A stretch of 42,214 nt of DNA from an uncultured Flavobacterium sp. (GCA_934636265.1 CAKUAD010000015.1:1-42214); one strand, 5' to 3'. Positions 8,579 through 17,905 are shown, counted from the stretch's first letter. Notes: generated from the sequence alone by a model not told the origin. Program-made: numbers and translations.

Positions 8579-8597
8579 AAAAAATAATATACCTTTG
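8563..8597 (+). promoter_or_regulatory. Promoter for the ferredoxin gene (TTG-N24-TACCTTTG)
   Basis: A perfect Bacteroidota -7 box TACCTTTG is at 8590-8597. A TTTG lies 24 bp upstream (8562-8565), slightly beyond the usual spacing. Transcription would start near 8602 and leave a leader of about 75 nt before the ATG at 8677. Confidence 0.45.
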
Positions 8598-8676
8598 CAC
8601 AAAATTAATTTATATAGGTTGACCGGCCGTACCCGTTTGTCGAGTTTTACGGCTTTTAAACGAAAATCACCTCATT

Positions 8677-9027
8677 ATGGCCATTATCATTACCGATGAG
8701 TGCATCAACTGCGGTGCGTGTGAGCCCGAATGTCCAAACACCGCTATTTATGAAGGTGCCGACGACTGGCGTTACAAGGACGGAACCTCGCTGCGGGGAA
8801 CGGTTGTATTGCCCAGTGGCGAAACCGTTGATGCTGATGCCGCTCAGACACCAATTTCAGACGAGATTTACTACATAGTTCCCGGAAAATGCACCGAGTG
8901 CAAGGGCTTTCACGAAGAGCCGCAGTGCGCCGCGGTTTGTCCGGTTGACTGTTGCGTACCTGATGAAAATCACGTTGAGAGCGAGGAAACCCTGCTCAAC
9001 CGTCAGGCGTTTTTACACAACGAATAA
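8677..9027 (+). CDS. Dicluster 4Fe-4S ferredoxin
   Basis: This is a 116-residue electron carrier with two 4Fe-4S sites. The first cluster motif [12 protein letters not shown] has Cys at residues 9, 12, 15 and 19. The second is split by an insertion ([18 protein letters not shown]), as in the long-loop 2[4Fe-4S] ferredoxins of the Allochromatium/YfhL type. Between them is an acidic segment of about 45 residues. It is transcribed alone, divergent from the acyl-CoA reductase, and ends in a strong terminator hairpin. Its redox partner is not shown by the sequence. Confidence 0.93.
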   Translation: MAIIITDECINCGACEPECPNTAIYEGADDWRYKDGTSLRGTVVLPSGETVDADAAQTPISDEIYYIVPGKCTECKGFHEEPQCAAVCPVDCCVPDENHVESEETLLNRQAFLHNE

Positions 9028-9059
9028 AAAAATCCCGGTTTTATGGCCGGGATTTTTTT
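9027..9059 (+). terminator. Rho-independent terminator after the ferredoxin gene
   Basis: The 9-bp stem AAATCCCGG / CCGGGATTT with an 8-nt loop is followed by seven T. It starts at the stop codon of the ferredoxin gene. The A-run on the 5' side could let it work for the convergent gene at 9076 as well. Confidence 0.9.
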
Positions 9060-9075
9060 GAGCATATAGTGACTG

Positions 9076-9612
9076 TTAAGGATTTTTGGTGAATGTTTCG
9101 GTGACGATGGTATCGGTCTTGTCATCGTATCGCTGCAGGATGAAGTTTCCTGAACTGTCAAAAGTCCCGTAATAGGTTTTGTTTCCGGACGTATAAATGT
9201 ATTGGTTGGGCGATGCCAGTGGTCTAAGAAGTCCCAGTTTTTTCCCGCGATCGTCCATCAAAGTGTATCCGGTGTTGTCGATAATCATTTTATAGGCATC
9301 TTTCCCACTGGTGTACATGGCCGAACGGTCAACATCAACGGTACGGGTGCGGCCGTCAGGTCCGGTAATTTGAACGGTCGAGGTTACTTGAACCGGAGTT
9401 GGAACTTGATCTTTGTTGAGTTTGCTCGACTCGGCATCCTCAAATTTGATGTCTTGCTTGGTTTGCACGTGCTGCTCTTTGACCACGCTGCGCGATCCGT
9501 CCGAATCTTTAACGGTGGTAACAGTGGTTTTACTGATATCGGTTACGTTGGTGTTTTGTGCGGTGGCAGACAGGGTACAAATTCCAAGTACTGCAAAAAA
9601 TAACTTTTTCAT
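9076..9612 (-). CDS. Secreted protein of unknown function
   Basis: The 178-residue product begins with a signal peptide (MKKLFFAVLGICTLSATAQN) cleaved around residue 19. The mature part is rich in Thr, Lys and Asp, with runs such as TVTTVKDSDGSRSVVKEQHVQTKQD and a C-terminal region of short beta-strand-like segments (YTLMDDRGKKLGLL, YIYTSGNKTYYGTFDSSGNFIL). I do not recognise a named domain. A TAATTTTG -7 box lies on the minus strand at 9637-9644, 24 bp upstream of the start, with no well-spaced -33 box. The gene stands alone between the ferredoxin terminator and divergent ychF. Confidence 0.75.
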   Translation of the reverse strand: MKKLFFAVLGICTLSATAQNTNVTDISKTTVTTVKDSDGSRSVVKEQHVQTKQDIKFEDAESSKLNKDQVPTPVQVTSTVQITGPDGRTRTVDVDRSAMYTSGKDAYKMIIDNTGYTLMDDRGKKLGLLRPLASPNQYIYTSGNKTYYGTFDSSGNFILQRYDDKTDTIVTETFTKNP

Positions 9613-9713
9613 GGTTTCTCTTTCAAGGTTATATCACAAAATTAGCGTGGTCATCCCAACGATGTCTTATAGTATCCTGTAAACGTCTTACATAATTTTC
9701 AACTTGGTATTCG

Positions 9714-9721
9714 TATATTTG
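9714..9721 (+). promoter_or_regulatory. Probable -7 box for ychF (TATATTTG)
   Basis: TATATTTG matches the Bacteroidota -7 consensus TAnnTTTG. No TTG was found at the expected distance, so only half of the promoter is supported. A start near 9726 would leave a leader of about 43 nt. Confidence 0.35.
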
Positions 9722-9768
9722 CACACCTTTTTAAGACGCAGTCTTAGCTAAATTAAAACCTGTCCAGG

Positions 9769-10863
9769 ATGAAAGCCGGAATCGTAGGATTGCCAAACGT
9801 CGGAAAATCGACGCTTTTTAATTGTTTGTCAAATGCCAAGGCACAAAGCGCAAACTTTCCGTTTTGCACTATAGAGCCCAACATCGGTGTGGTTAACGTA
9901 CCTGACCCGCGACTGGCCAAGCTGGAAGAACTTGTCAAGCCTGAGCGGGTGATGCCGGCCACGGTTGACATTGTCGACATTGCCGGCCTGGTAAAAGGCG
10001 CAAGCAAAGGGGAGGGTCTGGGCAATCAGTTTTTGGGCAACATCCGCGAGTGCAATGCGATCATCCACGTTTTGCGCTGTTTTGACAACGACAACATCGT
10101 CCACGTTGACGGCAGTGTAAATCCCATCCGCGACAAGGAAACCATCGACATCGAACTTCAGCTCAAGGATCTTGATACGGTGGAAAAGCGTCTGGAAAAA
10201 GTGAACCGTGCGGCCAAGACTGGAAACAAGGAGGCGCTGGTGGAGCAGGATGTCTTGAATCGCATCCGCGAAGCGCTTCTAAAGGCACAATCGGCGCGTA
10301 CGGTGGTGGCTAAAAATGAGGAAGAACAAGCGTTGATTGACAGTTTCCAGCTCATCACCACCAAGCCGGTTTTGTATGTTTGCAACGTCGACGAGGGATC
10401 AGCCGTCAATGGCAACCAATATGTCGATCAGGTGCGCGAGATGGTCAAGAACGAAAGGGCCGAGGTGATTGTTTTGGCCGTCGGGACTGAAGCCGACATT
10501 ACTGAACTGGAAACCTTTGAAGAGCGTCAGATGTTTCTGGAAGACCTTGGACTCAACGAACCGGGATCGTCGGTGCTGATTCGCGCCGCCTACAAACTGC
10601 TTAACCAGCAAACCTACTTTACTGCCGGCGTCAAGGAAGTGCGGGCCTGGACCATCAACGTGGGGGACACCGCGCCGCAGGCCGCCGGAGTTATCCACAC
10701 TGATTTTGAGAAAGGATTTATCCGCGCCGAGGTGATCGCATACGATGATTTTGTAACTTACGGGTCTGAGGCCAAAGTCAAGGAAGCCGGGAAGTTCCGC
10801 GTCGAGGGCAAGGAATATGTCGTTAAAGACGGCGACGTCATGCACTTTAGGTTTAACGTGTAA
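9769..10863 (+). CDS. ychF: Redox-regulated ATPase/GTPase YchF
   Basis: YchF (OLA1 family) is a ribosome-associated P-loop NTPase that prefers ATP in characterised members. The 364-residue length is standard. The P-loop GLPNVGKS is at residues 7-14. The switch [22 protein letters not shown] segment is near 69-88, and the altered G4 motif NVDE (rather than NKXD) is typical of YchF. A coiled-coil insertion (about 125-200) and the C-terminal TGS domain, ending in [13 protein letters not shown], are present. It is followed 41 bp later by a flavin reductase gene on the same strand. Confidence 0.97.
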   Translation: MKAGIVGLPNVGKSTLFNCLSNAKAQSANFPFCTIEPNIGVVNVPDPRLAKLEELVKPERVMPATVDIVDIAGLVKGASKGEGLGNQFLGNIRECNAIIHVLRCFDNDNIVHVDGSVNPIRDKETIDIELQLKDLDTVEKRLEKVNRAAKTGNKEALVEQDVLNRIREALLKAQSARTVVAKNEEEQALIDSFQLITTKPVLYVCNVDEGSAVNGNQYVDQVREMVKNERAEVIVLAVGTEADITELETFEERQMFLEDLGLNEPGSSVLIRAAYKLLNQQTYFTAGVKEVRAWTINVGDTAPQAAGVIHTDFEKGFIRAEVIAYDDFVTYGSEAKVKEAGKFRVEGKEYVVKDGDVMHFRFNV

Positions 10864-10904
10864 ACATCAATCCCGCCTAAATTGTATTTTATTTATCCAG
10901 TTTT

Positions 10905-11438
10905 ATGAAGATTCTAGCCTACTCCGGTAGTACCTCATCTACTTCGATTAACCAACAACTGGCCCGATATGCGGCTTCACTTTTTGAGGGCGCCGAGGTG
11001 GAGTTGGCAGATCTTAATGATTTTGAAATGCCGCTTTTTAGCGTCGATCGCGAAAAGGAGATCGGGCAGCATCCGCTTGCGCAAAAGTTTCTGGAGATGA
11101 TTTCCGCGGCCGATGTCATCGTGCTGTCGGTCCCGGAACACAACGGGCTCTATCCGGCAGCGTTCAAGAACCATTTTGACTGGATGTCGCGTATCCGCAA
11201 GGATGTTTTTCAGGACAAACCGATGCTTCTTATGGCGACTTCGCCCGGCGGACGCGGCGGTAAATCGGTGCTGGAATTTGCCGAGGTTCATTTGCAGCGT
11301 TATGCAGCAAACATCAAGGCGGTATTCTCGTTGCCATCGTTTAAAGATAACTTTGACACGAAAGCCCAAGTGATTTCAAATCCGGAATTTGACGCAAAGC
11401 TTAGGGAAGCGGTTTTGTCAACCCAAGGTCACATTTAA
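10905..11438 (+). CDS. NAD(P)H-dependent FMN reductase family protein
   Basis: The 177-residue protein fits the NADPH-dependent FMN reductase (flavodoxin-like) fold. The N-terminal ILAYSGSTSSTSINQQLARY is the phosphate-binding loop for FMN. VPEHNGLYPAAFKNHFDW and MATSPGGRGGKSVL are the other flavin-contact segments of the family. It probably moves electrons from NAD(P)H to FMN or quinones; the actual acceptor is unknown. It lies 41 bp downstream of ychF and may be co-transcribed, although no functional link is obvious. Confidence 0.87.
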   Translation: MKILAYSGSTSSTSINQQLARYAASLFEGAEVELADLNDFEMPLFSVDREKEIGQHPLAQKFLEMISAADVIVLSVPEHNGLYPAAFKNHFDWMSRIRKDVFQDKPMLLMATSPGGRGGKSVLEFAEVHLQRYAANIKAVFSLPSFKDNFDTKAQVISNPEFDAKLREAVLSTQGHI

Positions 11439-11581
11439 TAATTACACGCCACGCCCAGCCAAACGGAGCGCAGCTGCAGGTTGCAGGATCTAAATCCAGA
11501 AGAGTCCAAGGTTTAATGTGATTCCAGCCGGGATGATACGATACTTGGTGATACGCGGTTGCAGCCTATATTAGTGCGGGT

Positions 11582-11616
11582 TAAACCCCAAAGGTTTTCA
11601 AAACCTTTGGGGTTTA
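11582..11616. repeat. Palindromic repeat B (AAACCCCAAAGGTTTT family)
   Basis: Perfect 17-bp arms flank a central C. The arm contains the same AAACCCCAAAGGTTTT as copies A and C. It lies about 144 bp downstream of the flavin reductase stop, in the spacer before parE. A short A-rich stretch follows, but there is no T-run, so it is not a classical terminator on the plus strand. Confidence 0.95.
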
Positions 11617-11672
11617 GCAAAATAAAAAATCCGCCCAACTTCCCGCTGCAGAAAATCTTCCAAAAATGTTAA

Positions 11673-11707
11673 GGTTCAAATTCTAAATACTAAATTCCAA
11701 CTTCCAA
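11673..11707. repeat. Heptamer tandem repeat (ATTCCAA type)
   Basis: Five consecutive 7-bp units are seen: GGTTCAA, ATTCTAA, ATACTAA, ATTCCAA and CTTCCAA. The period is exact although the units vary. The array lies about 150 bp upstream of parE. Confidence 0.75.
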
Positions 11708-11832
11708 TCAGGTCGAGTTGCAGCACCGCACAGCTATTCTAAAATCTCAAAACTGACTGTCAATATTCTATTGATAACTTTACTCTTCCGGCCTTTCAAT
11801 TTTTCAACCTTAGGCTTAAATTGCGTACCCGA

Positions 11833-11844
11833 GCACGCGCGTGC
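11833..11844. repeat. GC-rich palindrome before parE
   Basis: GCACGCGCGTGC is a perfect 12-bp palindrome ending 14 bp before the chosen parE ATG. It may be a protein-binding site or a small hairpin in the leader; nothing else supports a role. Confidence 0.4.
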
Positions 11845-11858
11845 GGGCTGATTATACC

Positions 11859-13718
11859 ATGACTGAACACACACCGCAGTATACTGAAGAGAACATCCGA
11901 TCGCTTGACTGGAAAGAGCACATCCGGATGCGTCCCGGCATGTACATCGGGAAGCTTGGCGACGGTTCATCGCCCGATGACGGCATTTACATCCTGCTCA
12001 AGGAAGTCATAGACAACTGTATCGACGAGTTTGTCATGGGGACGGGGAAAACGATCGAAGTTACCATACGCGACAAAACCGTTTCAGTGCGCGATTACGG
12101 ACGCGGCATTCCCTTGGGCAAGGTAGTCGACGTAGTTTCAAAAATGAACACCGGCGGGAAGTACGACTCGCTGGCCTTTAAAAAGTCGGTGGGGCTAAAC
12201 GGAGTAGGAACCAAGGCAGTCAACGCCCTTTCCACCTATTTCCGGGTTGAATCAGTACGCGACGACAAGCAAAAGGCCGCCGAATTCAGCGAGGGCAACC
12301 TCACCTTGGAGGAAGATATTACTGAAACCACCAAACGCCGAGGTACCAAAGTTATGTTTACGCCCGACGATACCATTTTCAAGAACTTTAAGTTCCGTAA
12401 TGAGTACGTCGTCAAAATGCTCAAGAACTACTGCTATCTCAACACCGGGTTAACCATTGTCTACAACGGCGAAAAATATTCGTCCGACAACGGACTCAAG
12501 GACCTATTGGAAGAAACCATCCACGTCGAGGATCAGGTTTATCCGGTCATCCACCTGATTGGCGAAGATATCGAGGTAGCCATCACCCACAGCCGGACGC
12601 AGTATTCTGAGGAGTACCATTCATTTGTCAACGGTCAGAATACCACGCAGGGCGGAACGCATCTGGCCGCCTTCCGGGAGGCCATCGCCAAAACCATCCG
12701 CGAATTCTACAACAAGAATTTTGAGTCGGCCGACATCCGCAAATCCGTTGTGTCGGCTGTGTCGGTCAAAGTCATCGAGCCCGTTTTTGAATCGCAGACC
12801 AAAACTAAGCTGGGGTCAACCGAGATGGGTCCTGATTTGCCATCGGTTCGAACCTTTGTCAACGATTTCATCAAAACCAAACTCGACAACTATCTGCATA
12901 AAAACCCTGAAACCGCCGACGCCCTGTTGCGAAAAATCCTCCAGGCTGAACGCGAGCGAAAAGAACTTTCAGGGATCAGGAAACTAGCGCGCGACCGGGC
13001 CAAAAAAGCCAGCCTCCACAACAAAAAGCTGCGCGACTGCCGCGTTCATTTTACCGACGTGAAGAACCCGCGCTACCTCGAGAGCACCCTTTTTATCACC
13101 GAGGGCGACTCGGCGTCAGGATCCATCACCAAATCGCGCGATGTCAACACCCAGGCCGTGTTCTCCCTTCGTGGAAAGCCGCTCAATTCCTACGGCATGT
13201 CCAAGAAAATCGTGTACGAGAACGAGGAATTCAACCTTCTTCAGGCCGCGCTCAACATTGAGGACAGCATGGAAGACCTGCGCTACAACAACATCGTCAT
13301 CGCCACCGACGCCGACGTTGACGGCATGCACATCCGCCTGTTGCTCATCACTTTCTTTTTGCAGTTTTTCCCGGAACTTATCAAGGAAGGGCATTTGTAC
13401 ATTTTGCAAACGCCGTTATTCCGGGTGCGCAACAAAAAAGAAACAATTTACTGTTACTCTGAGGAGGAGCGCATCGCCGCCATCGAAAAGCTAAAACCCA
13501 AGCCCGAAATCACTCGATTTAAAGGCCTGGGCGAAATCTCACCCGACGAGTTTGTCCACTTTATCGGTCAGGACATCCGTCTGGAACCCGTCATGCTCGA
13601 CAAAGCCACGTCCATCGAGCAATTGCTCTCATTTTACATGGGCAAGAACACGCCCGACCGGCAGGGATTCATCATCAATAACCTCAAGGTCGAACTTGAT
13701 GTAGTCCAAAAAAATTAA
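11859..13718 (+). CDS. parE: DNA topoisomerase IV subunit B
   Basis: ParE supplies the ATPase of topoisomerase IV, which separates replicated chromosomes. I prefer the ATG at 11859 (619 residues) to the GTG at 11841. The GHKL ATPase motifs are present: [11 protein letters not shown] with the catalytic Glu at about 49, VRDYGRGIP near 77-85, and [13 protein letters not shown] near 112-124. The transducer has a QTKTKLG loop near 313-319. The TOPRIM domain follows with the metal Glu in [10 protein letters not shown] (about 415) and the DADVDGMH motif at about 484-491. The C-terminus is short, as in ParE rather than gyrase B with its insertion. The parC gene follows on the same strand, which confirms topoisomerase IV over gyrase. 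Confidence 0.95.
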   Translation: MTEHTPQYTEENIRSLDWKEHIRMRPGMYIGKLGDGSSPDDGIYILLKEVIDNCIDEFVMGTGKTIEVTIRDKTVSVRDYGRGIPLGKVVDVVSKMNTGGKYDSLAFKKSVGLNGVGTKAVNALSTYFRVESVRDDKQKAAEFSEGNLTLEEDITETTKRRGTKVMFTPDDTIFKNFKFRNEYVVKMLKNYCYLNTGLTIVYNGEKYSSDNGLKDLLEETIHVEDQVYPVIHLIGEDIEVAITHSRTQYSEEYHSFVNGQNTTQGGTHLAAFREAIAKTIREFYNKNFESADIRKSVVSAVSVKVIEPVFESQTKTKLGSTEMGPDLPSVRTFVNDFIKTKLDNYLHKNPETADALLRKILQAERERKELSGIRKLARDRAKKASLHNKKLRDCRVHFTDVKNPRYLESTLFITEGDSASGSITKSRDVNTQAVFSLRGKPLNSYGMSKKIVYENEEFNLLQAALNIEDSMEDLRYNNIVIATDADVDGMHIRLLLITFFLQFFPELIKEGHLYILQTPLFRVRNKKETIYCYSEEERIAAIEKLKPKPEITRFKGLGEISPDEFVHFIGQDIRLEPVMLDKATSIEQLLSFYMGKNTPDRQGFIINNLKVELDVVQKN

Positions 13719-13756
13719 CCTATGGACGGCTTGAATAATTTTCAGGGCAACAATTT

Positions 13757-13823
13757 CCCGCTTTACGCTGCAATCTTTTTCCCGCAAAAAGAGCGGTTAA
13801 AAGGATTTACGCTGCAATCGGGG
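13757..13823. repeat. Intergenic element with TTTACGCTGCAATC direct repeats
   Basis: Two identical 14-bp copies of TTTACGCTGCAATC lie at 13762-13775 and 13806-13819. They flank a centre with CCGC/GCGG complementarity, and the whole is bracketed by CCCG and CGGG. A 37-codon frame from ATG 13722 to a stop at 13835 runs through it. From memory, very similar elements are scattered between genes in other Flavobacterium genomes, so I treat this as a repeat rather than a gene. It fills the parE-parC spacer. Confidence 0.75.
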
Positions 13824-13875
13824 TTGCGCCATTAACCCAAATTATAAAGACCGTTAACAGGGTCCAGCCAACATA

Positions 13876-16518
13876 ATGGAAGAAGACGAAGACATCATTT
13901 TACCAAGCGATTCCAACCCGGGCGAGGGCGATCATTTTTACGATCACAACGAGGTAAGTCCCGACGTCACCATTACCAAGGTAACCGGCATGTATAAAGA
14001 CTGGTTCCTGGACTACGCCTCGTATGTCATCTTGGAGCGTGCCGTACCCGCTATCGAGGACGGATTCAAACCCGTTCAGCGACGCATCATGCACTCGCTC
14101 AAGGAACTCGACGACGGACGCTACAACAAAGTAGCCAACGTGGTCGGGCACACCATGCAATACCACCCGCACGGAGATGCATCCATTGGCGATGCGATGG
14201 TTCAGATTGGGCAAAAAGACTTGCTAATCGACACCCAGGGAAACTGGGGCAACATCCTTACCGGCGACGGCGCCGCGGCTTCGCGCTACATCGAGGCCAG
14301 GTTGTCAAAGTTTGCGCTCGAGGTTTTGTACAGCCCAAAAATCACCGTCTGGCAAGCGTCATACGACGGCCGCCGCAACGAGCCCGTCAACCTTCCGGTA
14401 AAGTTCCCGTTGCTTTTGGCCCAGGGCGCCGAGGGCATCGCGGTAGGACTGTCCACCAAAATTCTTCCGCACAATTTTAACGAACTCATCGACGCCTCGA
14501 TCAAAATCCTCAAAGGGCGCTCGTTTCAGCTATTCCCTGACTTTCAAACCGGCGGTATTGCCGATGTTTCCAACTACAACGACGGCATGCGCGGCGGACG
14601 CGTCAGGGTGCGGGCTAAAATCAGCCAGCTAGACAAAAACACGCTGGTAATAACCGAGATTCCTTTTTCAACCAACACCTCGACGCTTATCGACAGCATT
14701 CTCAAGGCGAATGAAAAGGGCAAGATCAAAATCAAAAAAATAGAGGACAACACGGCGGCCAACGTCGAAATCCTCATCCACCTTTTTCCTGGCGTCTCAC
14801 CCGACAAGACCATCGACGCCCTGTATGCCTTTACGGCCTGCGAGACGTCATTGGCGCCGCTGGGATGCGTCATCGACGACAACAAGCCGCGTTTTATGGG
14901 CGTGTCCGAGATGCTTAAGGTATCAACCGAAAGGACTCGGGATCTGTTGCGTCAGGAGTTGGAAATTGACCTGTCGGAACTGGAGGAACAATGGCATTTC
15001 CTGTCGCTGGAACGCATCTTCATTGAAAACCGAATCTACCGACTGATTGAAGAAGAGGAAACCTGGGAAGGCGTCATCCGCGCCATCGACGAAGGTCTAA
15101 AGCCGTTTACCAAGCACCTCAAGCGCGCCGTCAACCAGGATGACATTGTCCGCCTTACGGAAATCCGCATCAAGCGTATCTCAAAATTCGACATCGACAA
15201 GGCGCAGGAAAAACTGGAAGCGCTAGAAGGCGACATCGCCCAGGTGAGGCACGATCTGGAACACCTGACGGATTATGCGGTAGCGTATTTTACCAAGCTA
15301 AAGGAAAAATACGGCAAGGGCCGCGAGCGTCAAACCGAGTTGCGCAATTTTGACACCATCGAGGCGACAAAAGTCGTACTTCGCAATACCAAGCTTTACG
15401 TAAACCGCGAGGAAGGTTTCATCGGAACCGGACTTAAAAAAGACGAATACGTGGCCGATTGTTCGGACATTGACGACGTCATCGTGTTTTTGCGCAACGG
15501 GCAGATGTTCATTACCAAGGTCGACGAGAAAAAGTTTATCGGCAAAGACATCATCCACGTGGGCGTGTTCGATAAAAACGACAAGCGTACCATTTACAAC
15601 ATGGTCTACCGTGATGGCAAAAGCGGCCCGAGTTACATCAAGCGATTCAATGTCTCGGGCGTGACGCGTGACAAGGCGTATGATCTTACTCAGGAAAAGG
15701 CCGGATCGCAGGTGCTGTATTTTTCAGCCAATCCAAATGGCGAGGCCGAGGTAATCACGATTTTGCTGCGGCAGGTCGGGTCGGTCAAAAAACTTAAATG
15801 GGATGTAGATTTTGCCGACATTGCCATCAAAGGCAGGGCTTCACGCGGGAACACCGTTACCAAGTATCCGATCAAAAAAATCGAACTCAAGGAAAAAGGA
15901 ATCTCGACGCTTTTACCGCGCAAAATCTGGTTTGACGAATCGGTACAAAGGCTTAACACCGACGGGCGTGGCGAACTTTTAGGTGAGTTCCGTCCTACGG
16001 ATAAACTGCTTATCGTTTCGCAGACGGGCAAACTCAAGGTAATCATCCCGGAACTGTCGACGCACTTTGATCCGGATATGATTGTCCTGGAAAAGTGGAT
16101 TCCGTCCAAACCGATTTCGGCCATTTACTTTGACGGAGAAAAAGATCGGTACTACGTCAAGCGCTTTTTGGTTGAGAATGAAAATCGCGAAGAGGTGTTT
16201 ATTTCCGAACACGCCAATTCCCGCCTGGAAATCGTATCGACGGATTATCGTCCGGTGGCTGAGGTGATTTTTGCCAAAGTGAAAGGCGTCCAAAAAGATC
16301 CGATTACAGTAGATCTGGAACAGTTCATTTCAGTTAAAGGTATCAAGGCGCAGGGCAACCAGCTTACCACCGATAAAGTCAAGCAAATCAACCTGCTCGA
16401 GCCCTTGCCGTATGAGCCGCCGGCAGAGGAGCTTCCCGAACCGCATGAAACCGCTTCAGATGAGCCGATGGAAGTTCCGGACGGCCTGGAAGAGGATGGG
16501 CAAATCACTTTGTTCTAA
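13876..16518 (+). CDS. parC: DNA topoisomerase IV subunit A
   Basis: ParC is the DNA-cutting subunit of topoisomerase IV. The 880-residue protein has the winged-helix breakage domain with the quinolone-region motif HPHGDASIGDAMVQ (about 97-110). The active-site Tyr138 is in AAASRYIEARL. The tower and coiled-coil region spans about 350-480 (for example ISKFDIDKAQEKLEALEGDIAQV). A C-terminal beta-pinwheel follows from about 500 (VADCSDIDDVIVFLRNGQMFITKV, VIIPELSTHFDPDM). The last 40 residues are acidic and proline-rich. It is 157 bp downstream of parE; the spacer holds a repeat but no terminator was seen. A bidirectional terminator follows the gene. Confidence 0.96.
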   Translation: MEEDEDIILPSDSNPGEGDHFYDHNEVSPDVTITKVTGMYKDWFLDYASYVILERAVPAIEDGFKPVQRRIMHSLKELDDGRYNKVANVVGHTMQYHPHGDASIGDAMVQIGQKDLLIDTQGNWGNILTGDGAAASRYIEARLSKFALEVLYSPKITVWQASYDGRRNEPVNLPVKFPLLLAQGAEGIAVGLSTKILPHNFNELIDASIKILKGRSFQLFPDFQTGGIADVSNYNDGMRGGRVRVRAKISQLDKNTLVITEIPFSTNTSTLIDSILKANEKGKIKIKKIEDNTAANVEILIHLFPGVSPDKTIDALYAFTACETSLAPLGCVIDDNKPRFMGVSEMLKVSTERTRDLLRQELEIDLSELEEQWHFLSLERIFIENRIYRLIEEEETWEGVIRAIDEGLKPFTKHLKRAVNQDDIVRLTEIRIKRISKFDIDKAQEKLEALEGDIAQVRHDLEHLTDYAVAYFTKLKEKYGKGRERQTELRNFDTIEATKVVLRNTKLYVNREEGFIGTGLKKDEYVADCSDIDDVIVFLRNGQMFITKVDEKKFIGKDIIHVGVFDKNDKRTIYNMVYRDGKSGPSYIKRFNVSGVTRDKAYDLTQEKAGSQVLYFSANPNGEAEVITILLRQVGSVKKLKWDVDFADIAIKGRASRGNTVTKYPIKKIELKEKGISTLLPRKIWFDESVQRLNTDGRGELLGEFRPTDKLLIVSQTGKLKVIIPELSTHFDPDMIVLEKWIPSKPISAIYFDGEKDRYYVKRFLVENENREEVFISEHANSRLEIVSTDYRPVAEVIFAKVKGVQKDPITVDLEQFISVKGIKAQGNQLTTDKVKQINLLEPLPYEPPAEELPEPHETASDEPMEVPDGLEEDGQITLF

Positions 16519-16533
16519 GCAACTTTACAAAGC

Positions 16534-16573
16534 AAAAAAAAGGGGCTGTCTTTACTTTTGAGACAGCCCCTTT
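16534..16573. terminator. Bidirectional terminator between parC and the convergent lipoprotein gene
   Basis: A 13-bp stem (AAAGGGGCTGTCT / AGACAGCCCCTTT) with a 9-nt loop lies between the convergent parC and glycine-zipper lipoprotein genes. On the minus strand the stem is followed by a run of T. On the plus strand the T-run is short (TTTC), so it should work best for the minus-strand gene. Confidence 0.85.
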
Positions 16574-16575
16574 CA

Positions 16576-17001
16576 CTACTTACCTTTTTTCTTTTTCTCA
16601 CTGTCAATGATGGCACCGGTTCCGGCTCCTACACCGGCTCCCGCGAGTCCGCCGATAATGGCACCTTCACCCTTTTTCTTGGAGACGGCCGCTCCGGTAA
16701 TGGCACCCACACCGGCGCCGATAACGGCTCCTTTAGCGGCGCCGCTCCATCCCTTTCTTTGCTGTTCTGCCTGAGTGGGTGTGGTATTGTTCACTACAAC
16801 AGTGCGTGTCTTTTCCTCTCGCGCGGCTACAACAGCATTCATGGAATCAATAGTGCGCTGGCGTTCTTCCTGTTTGGCAAGTTCAACCTTCATGGAGTCA
16901 ATCGTTCGCTGACGAGCTTGTTCCAACGTTTGCTCTTCGGCCGAAGGTTTACAAGCCAAAACGAGCGAGCAAGCTGAAACAATTAATACTAACTTTTTCA
17001 T
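16576..17001 (-). CDS. Glycine-zipper lipoprotein (YMGG-like)
   Basis: The 141-residue protein has a lipoprotein signal with the acylated Cys at 17 (SLVLACKPS). Residues about 20-70 are charged and helical, with the octapeptide RQRTIDSM occurring twice (about 30-37 and 47-54), so a small coiled coil is likely. Residues about 85-132 form a glycine zipper (GAAKGAVIGAGVGAITGAAV and GAIIGGLAGAGVGAGTGAII), a motif that inserts into or oligomerises at membranes. The tail is poly-Lys. The function is unknown; envelope association is inferred. It is transcribed alone and shares a terminator with parC. Confidence 0.8.
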   Translation of the reverse strand: MKKLVLIVSACSLVLACKPSAEEQTLEQARQRTIDSMKVELAKQEERQRTIDSMNAVVAAREEKTRTVVVNNTTPTQAEQQRKGWSGAAKGAVIGAGVGAITGAAVSKKKGEGAIIGGLAGAGVGAGTGAIIDSEKKKKGK

Positions 17002-17085
17002 ATTATTTGGTTTTTAGTCCAAGTTAGTCATTGCGGTCTTGGCTCGATAATTTTTTTTCTTTTTGTTAACAGCTAAAAAAATCTA

Positions 17086-17116
17086 AAAAAAAAGGCCTTG
17101 AATTCAAGACCTTTAT
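17086..17116 (-). terminator. Terminator after the murQ-terC operon
   Basis: Reading the minus strand, a 10-bp stem (AAAGGTCTTG / CAAGGCCTTT, one mismatch) with an AATT loop is followed by nine T. It lies just past the terC stop codon and ends the four-gene operon. Confidence 0.85.
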
Positions 17117-17119
17117 TTT

Positions 17120-17905
17120 TTAGTGCGATTTTTTTCGCGATGCTTTCATGTTCAGGAACTCCACGCCCAGCGAGAAAGCGATGGCAAAATAGAGGTAACC
17201 TTTTGGAATTGGCGTCACGTGCGAACCAAAGATTTCGGCATTGGCCAGGTGCGCCGACTCGGTAACAAGCATAAATCCGATAAGAATAAGGAATGACAGC
17301 GCCAAAATTTGGATTGACGGGTGTTTGTTGACAAAATTCCCGATGGGGATGGCAAAGAGCATCATCACCCCAACCGATATTACAACAGCCGTAATCATGA
17401 TGTACAAAGCGCCCTGAACGCCGTTGGTCATCCCTACTGCCGTCAGAATCGAATCAAATGAAAAGACCAGGTCAATCATGATAATCTGAAAAATAACTTT
17501 TCCGAATGCTGCCGAAGCCGCGCGTTTGAGTTCCTTTTCCTCATGTCCTTTTTCATCAACTTTTTCCCTTATCTCATTGGTACTCTTATATAAAAGGAAG
17601 AGTCCGCCCAAAAGCAAAATCAGGCTTTGTCCGGTAATCGATGCGTCAAACCAGCCGGTTTCAATGACGAGCCACGGTTTTTTGAGTGATATCAGCCATG
17701 AAATTCCAAACAATAGGGCGATCCGCATAAACATCGCCAGGAAAAGGCCAATCCTGGTGGCGCGTTTGCGTTGGTCCTCGGGTAATTTTCCCGTGGTAAT
17801 CGAGATGAAAATCACATTGTCGATTCCCAGGATAATTTCCAGGAAAGTCAGGGTTAGTAAGGCTATCCAGGCATCCGGATTGAGTAAGAATTCCATGTCA
17901 GTCAA
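17120..17905 (-). CDS. TerC family integral membrane protein
   Basis: The 261-residue protein has about seven membrane helices. It carries the family's acidic intramembrane motifs FLEIILGIDNVIFIS (about 20-34) and MIDLVFSFDSILTAVG (about 140-155). In TerC/Alx-type proteins these are linked to metal-ion (for example Mn2+) export or metallation of secreted enzymes. A charged cytoplasmic loop (REKVDEKGHEEKELKRA) separates the two halves. No other ter genes are present, so tellurite resistance is not implied. It overlaps the upstream lipoprotein gene by 8 bp and is the last gene of the murQ operon. Confidence 0.9.
   Translation of the reverse strand: MTDMEFLLNPDAWIALLTLTFLEIILGIDNVIFISITTGKLPEDQRKRATRIGLFLAMFMRIALLFGISWLISLKKPWLVIETGWFDASITGQSLILLLGGLFLLYKSTNEIREKVDEKGHEEKELKRAASAAFGKVIFQIIMIDLVFSFDSILTAVGMTNGVQGALYIMITAVVISVGVMMLFAIPIGNFVNKHPSIQILALSFLILIGFMLVTESAHLANAEIFGSHVTPIPKGYLYFAIAFSLGVEFLNMKASRKKSH

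Larger units (their letters stand above)
11439..11858. other. Intergenic region upstream of parE
   Basis: This 420-bp stretch contains no convincing gene. It carries palindromic repeat B (11582-11616), a heptamer array (11673-11707) and a GC-rich 12-bp palindrome just before parE (11833-11844). The segment 11460-11570 shows no recognisable structure; frames through it are short. Confidence 0.6.

Noticed and set aside
11460..11575. Possible decayed gene fragment between the flavin reductase and parE
   Set aside because: Short protein-like stretches occur on both strands, but stops interrupt each and no family could be named.
13722..13835. 37-codon frame between parE and parC
   Set aside because: The frame lies across a recurring repeat with direct repeats, has no homologue I recognise as a protein, and shows no ribosome-binding context.
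17120..17905. Tellurite-resistance operon
   Set aside because: Only a TerC-family membrane protein is present. No terABDEZ genes occur, and the operon is headed by murQ.
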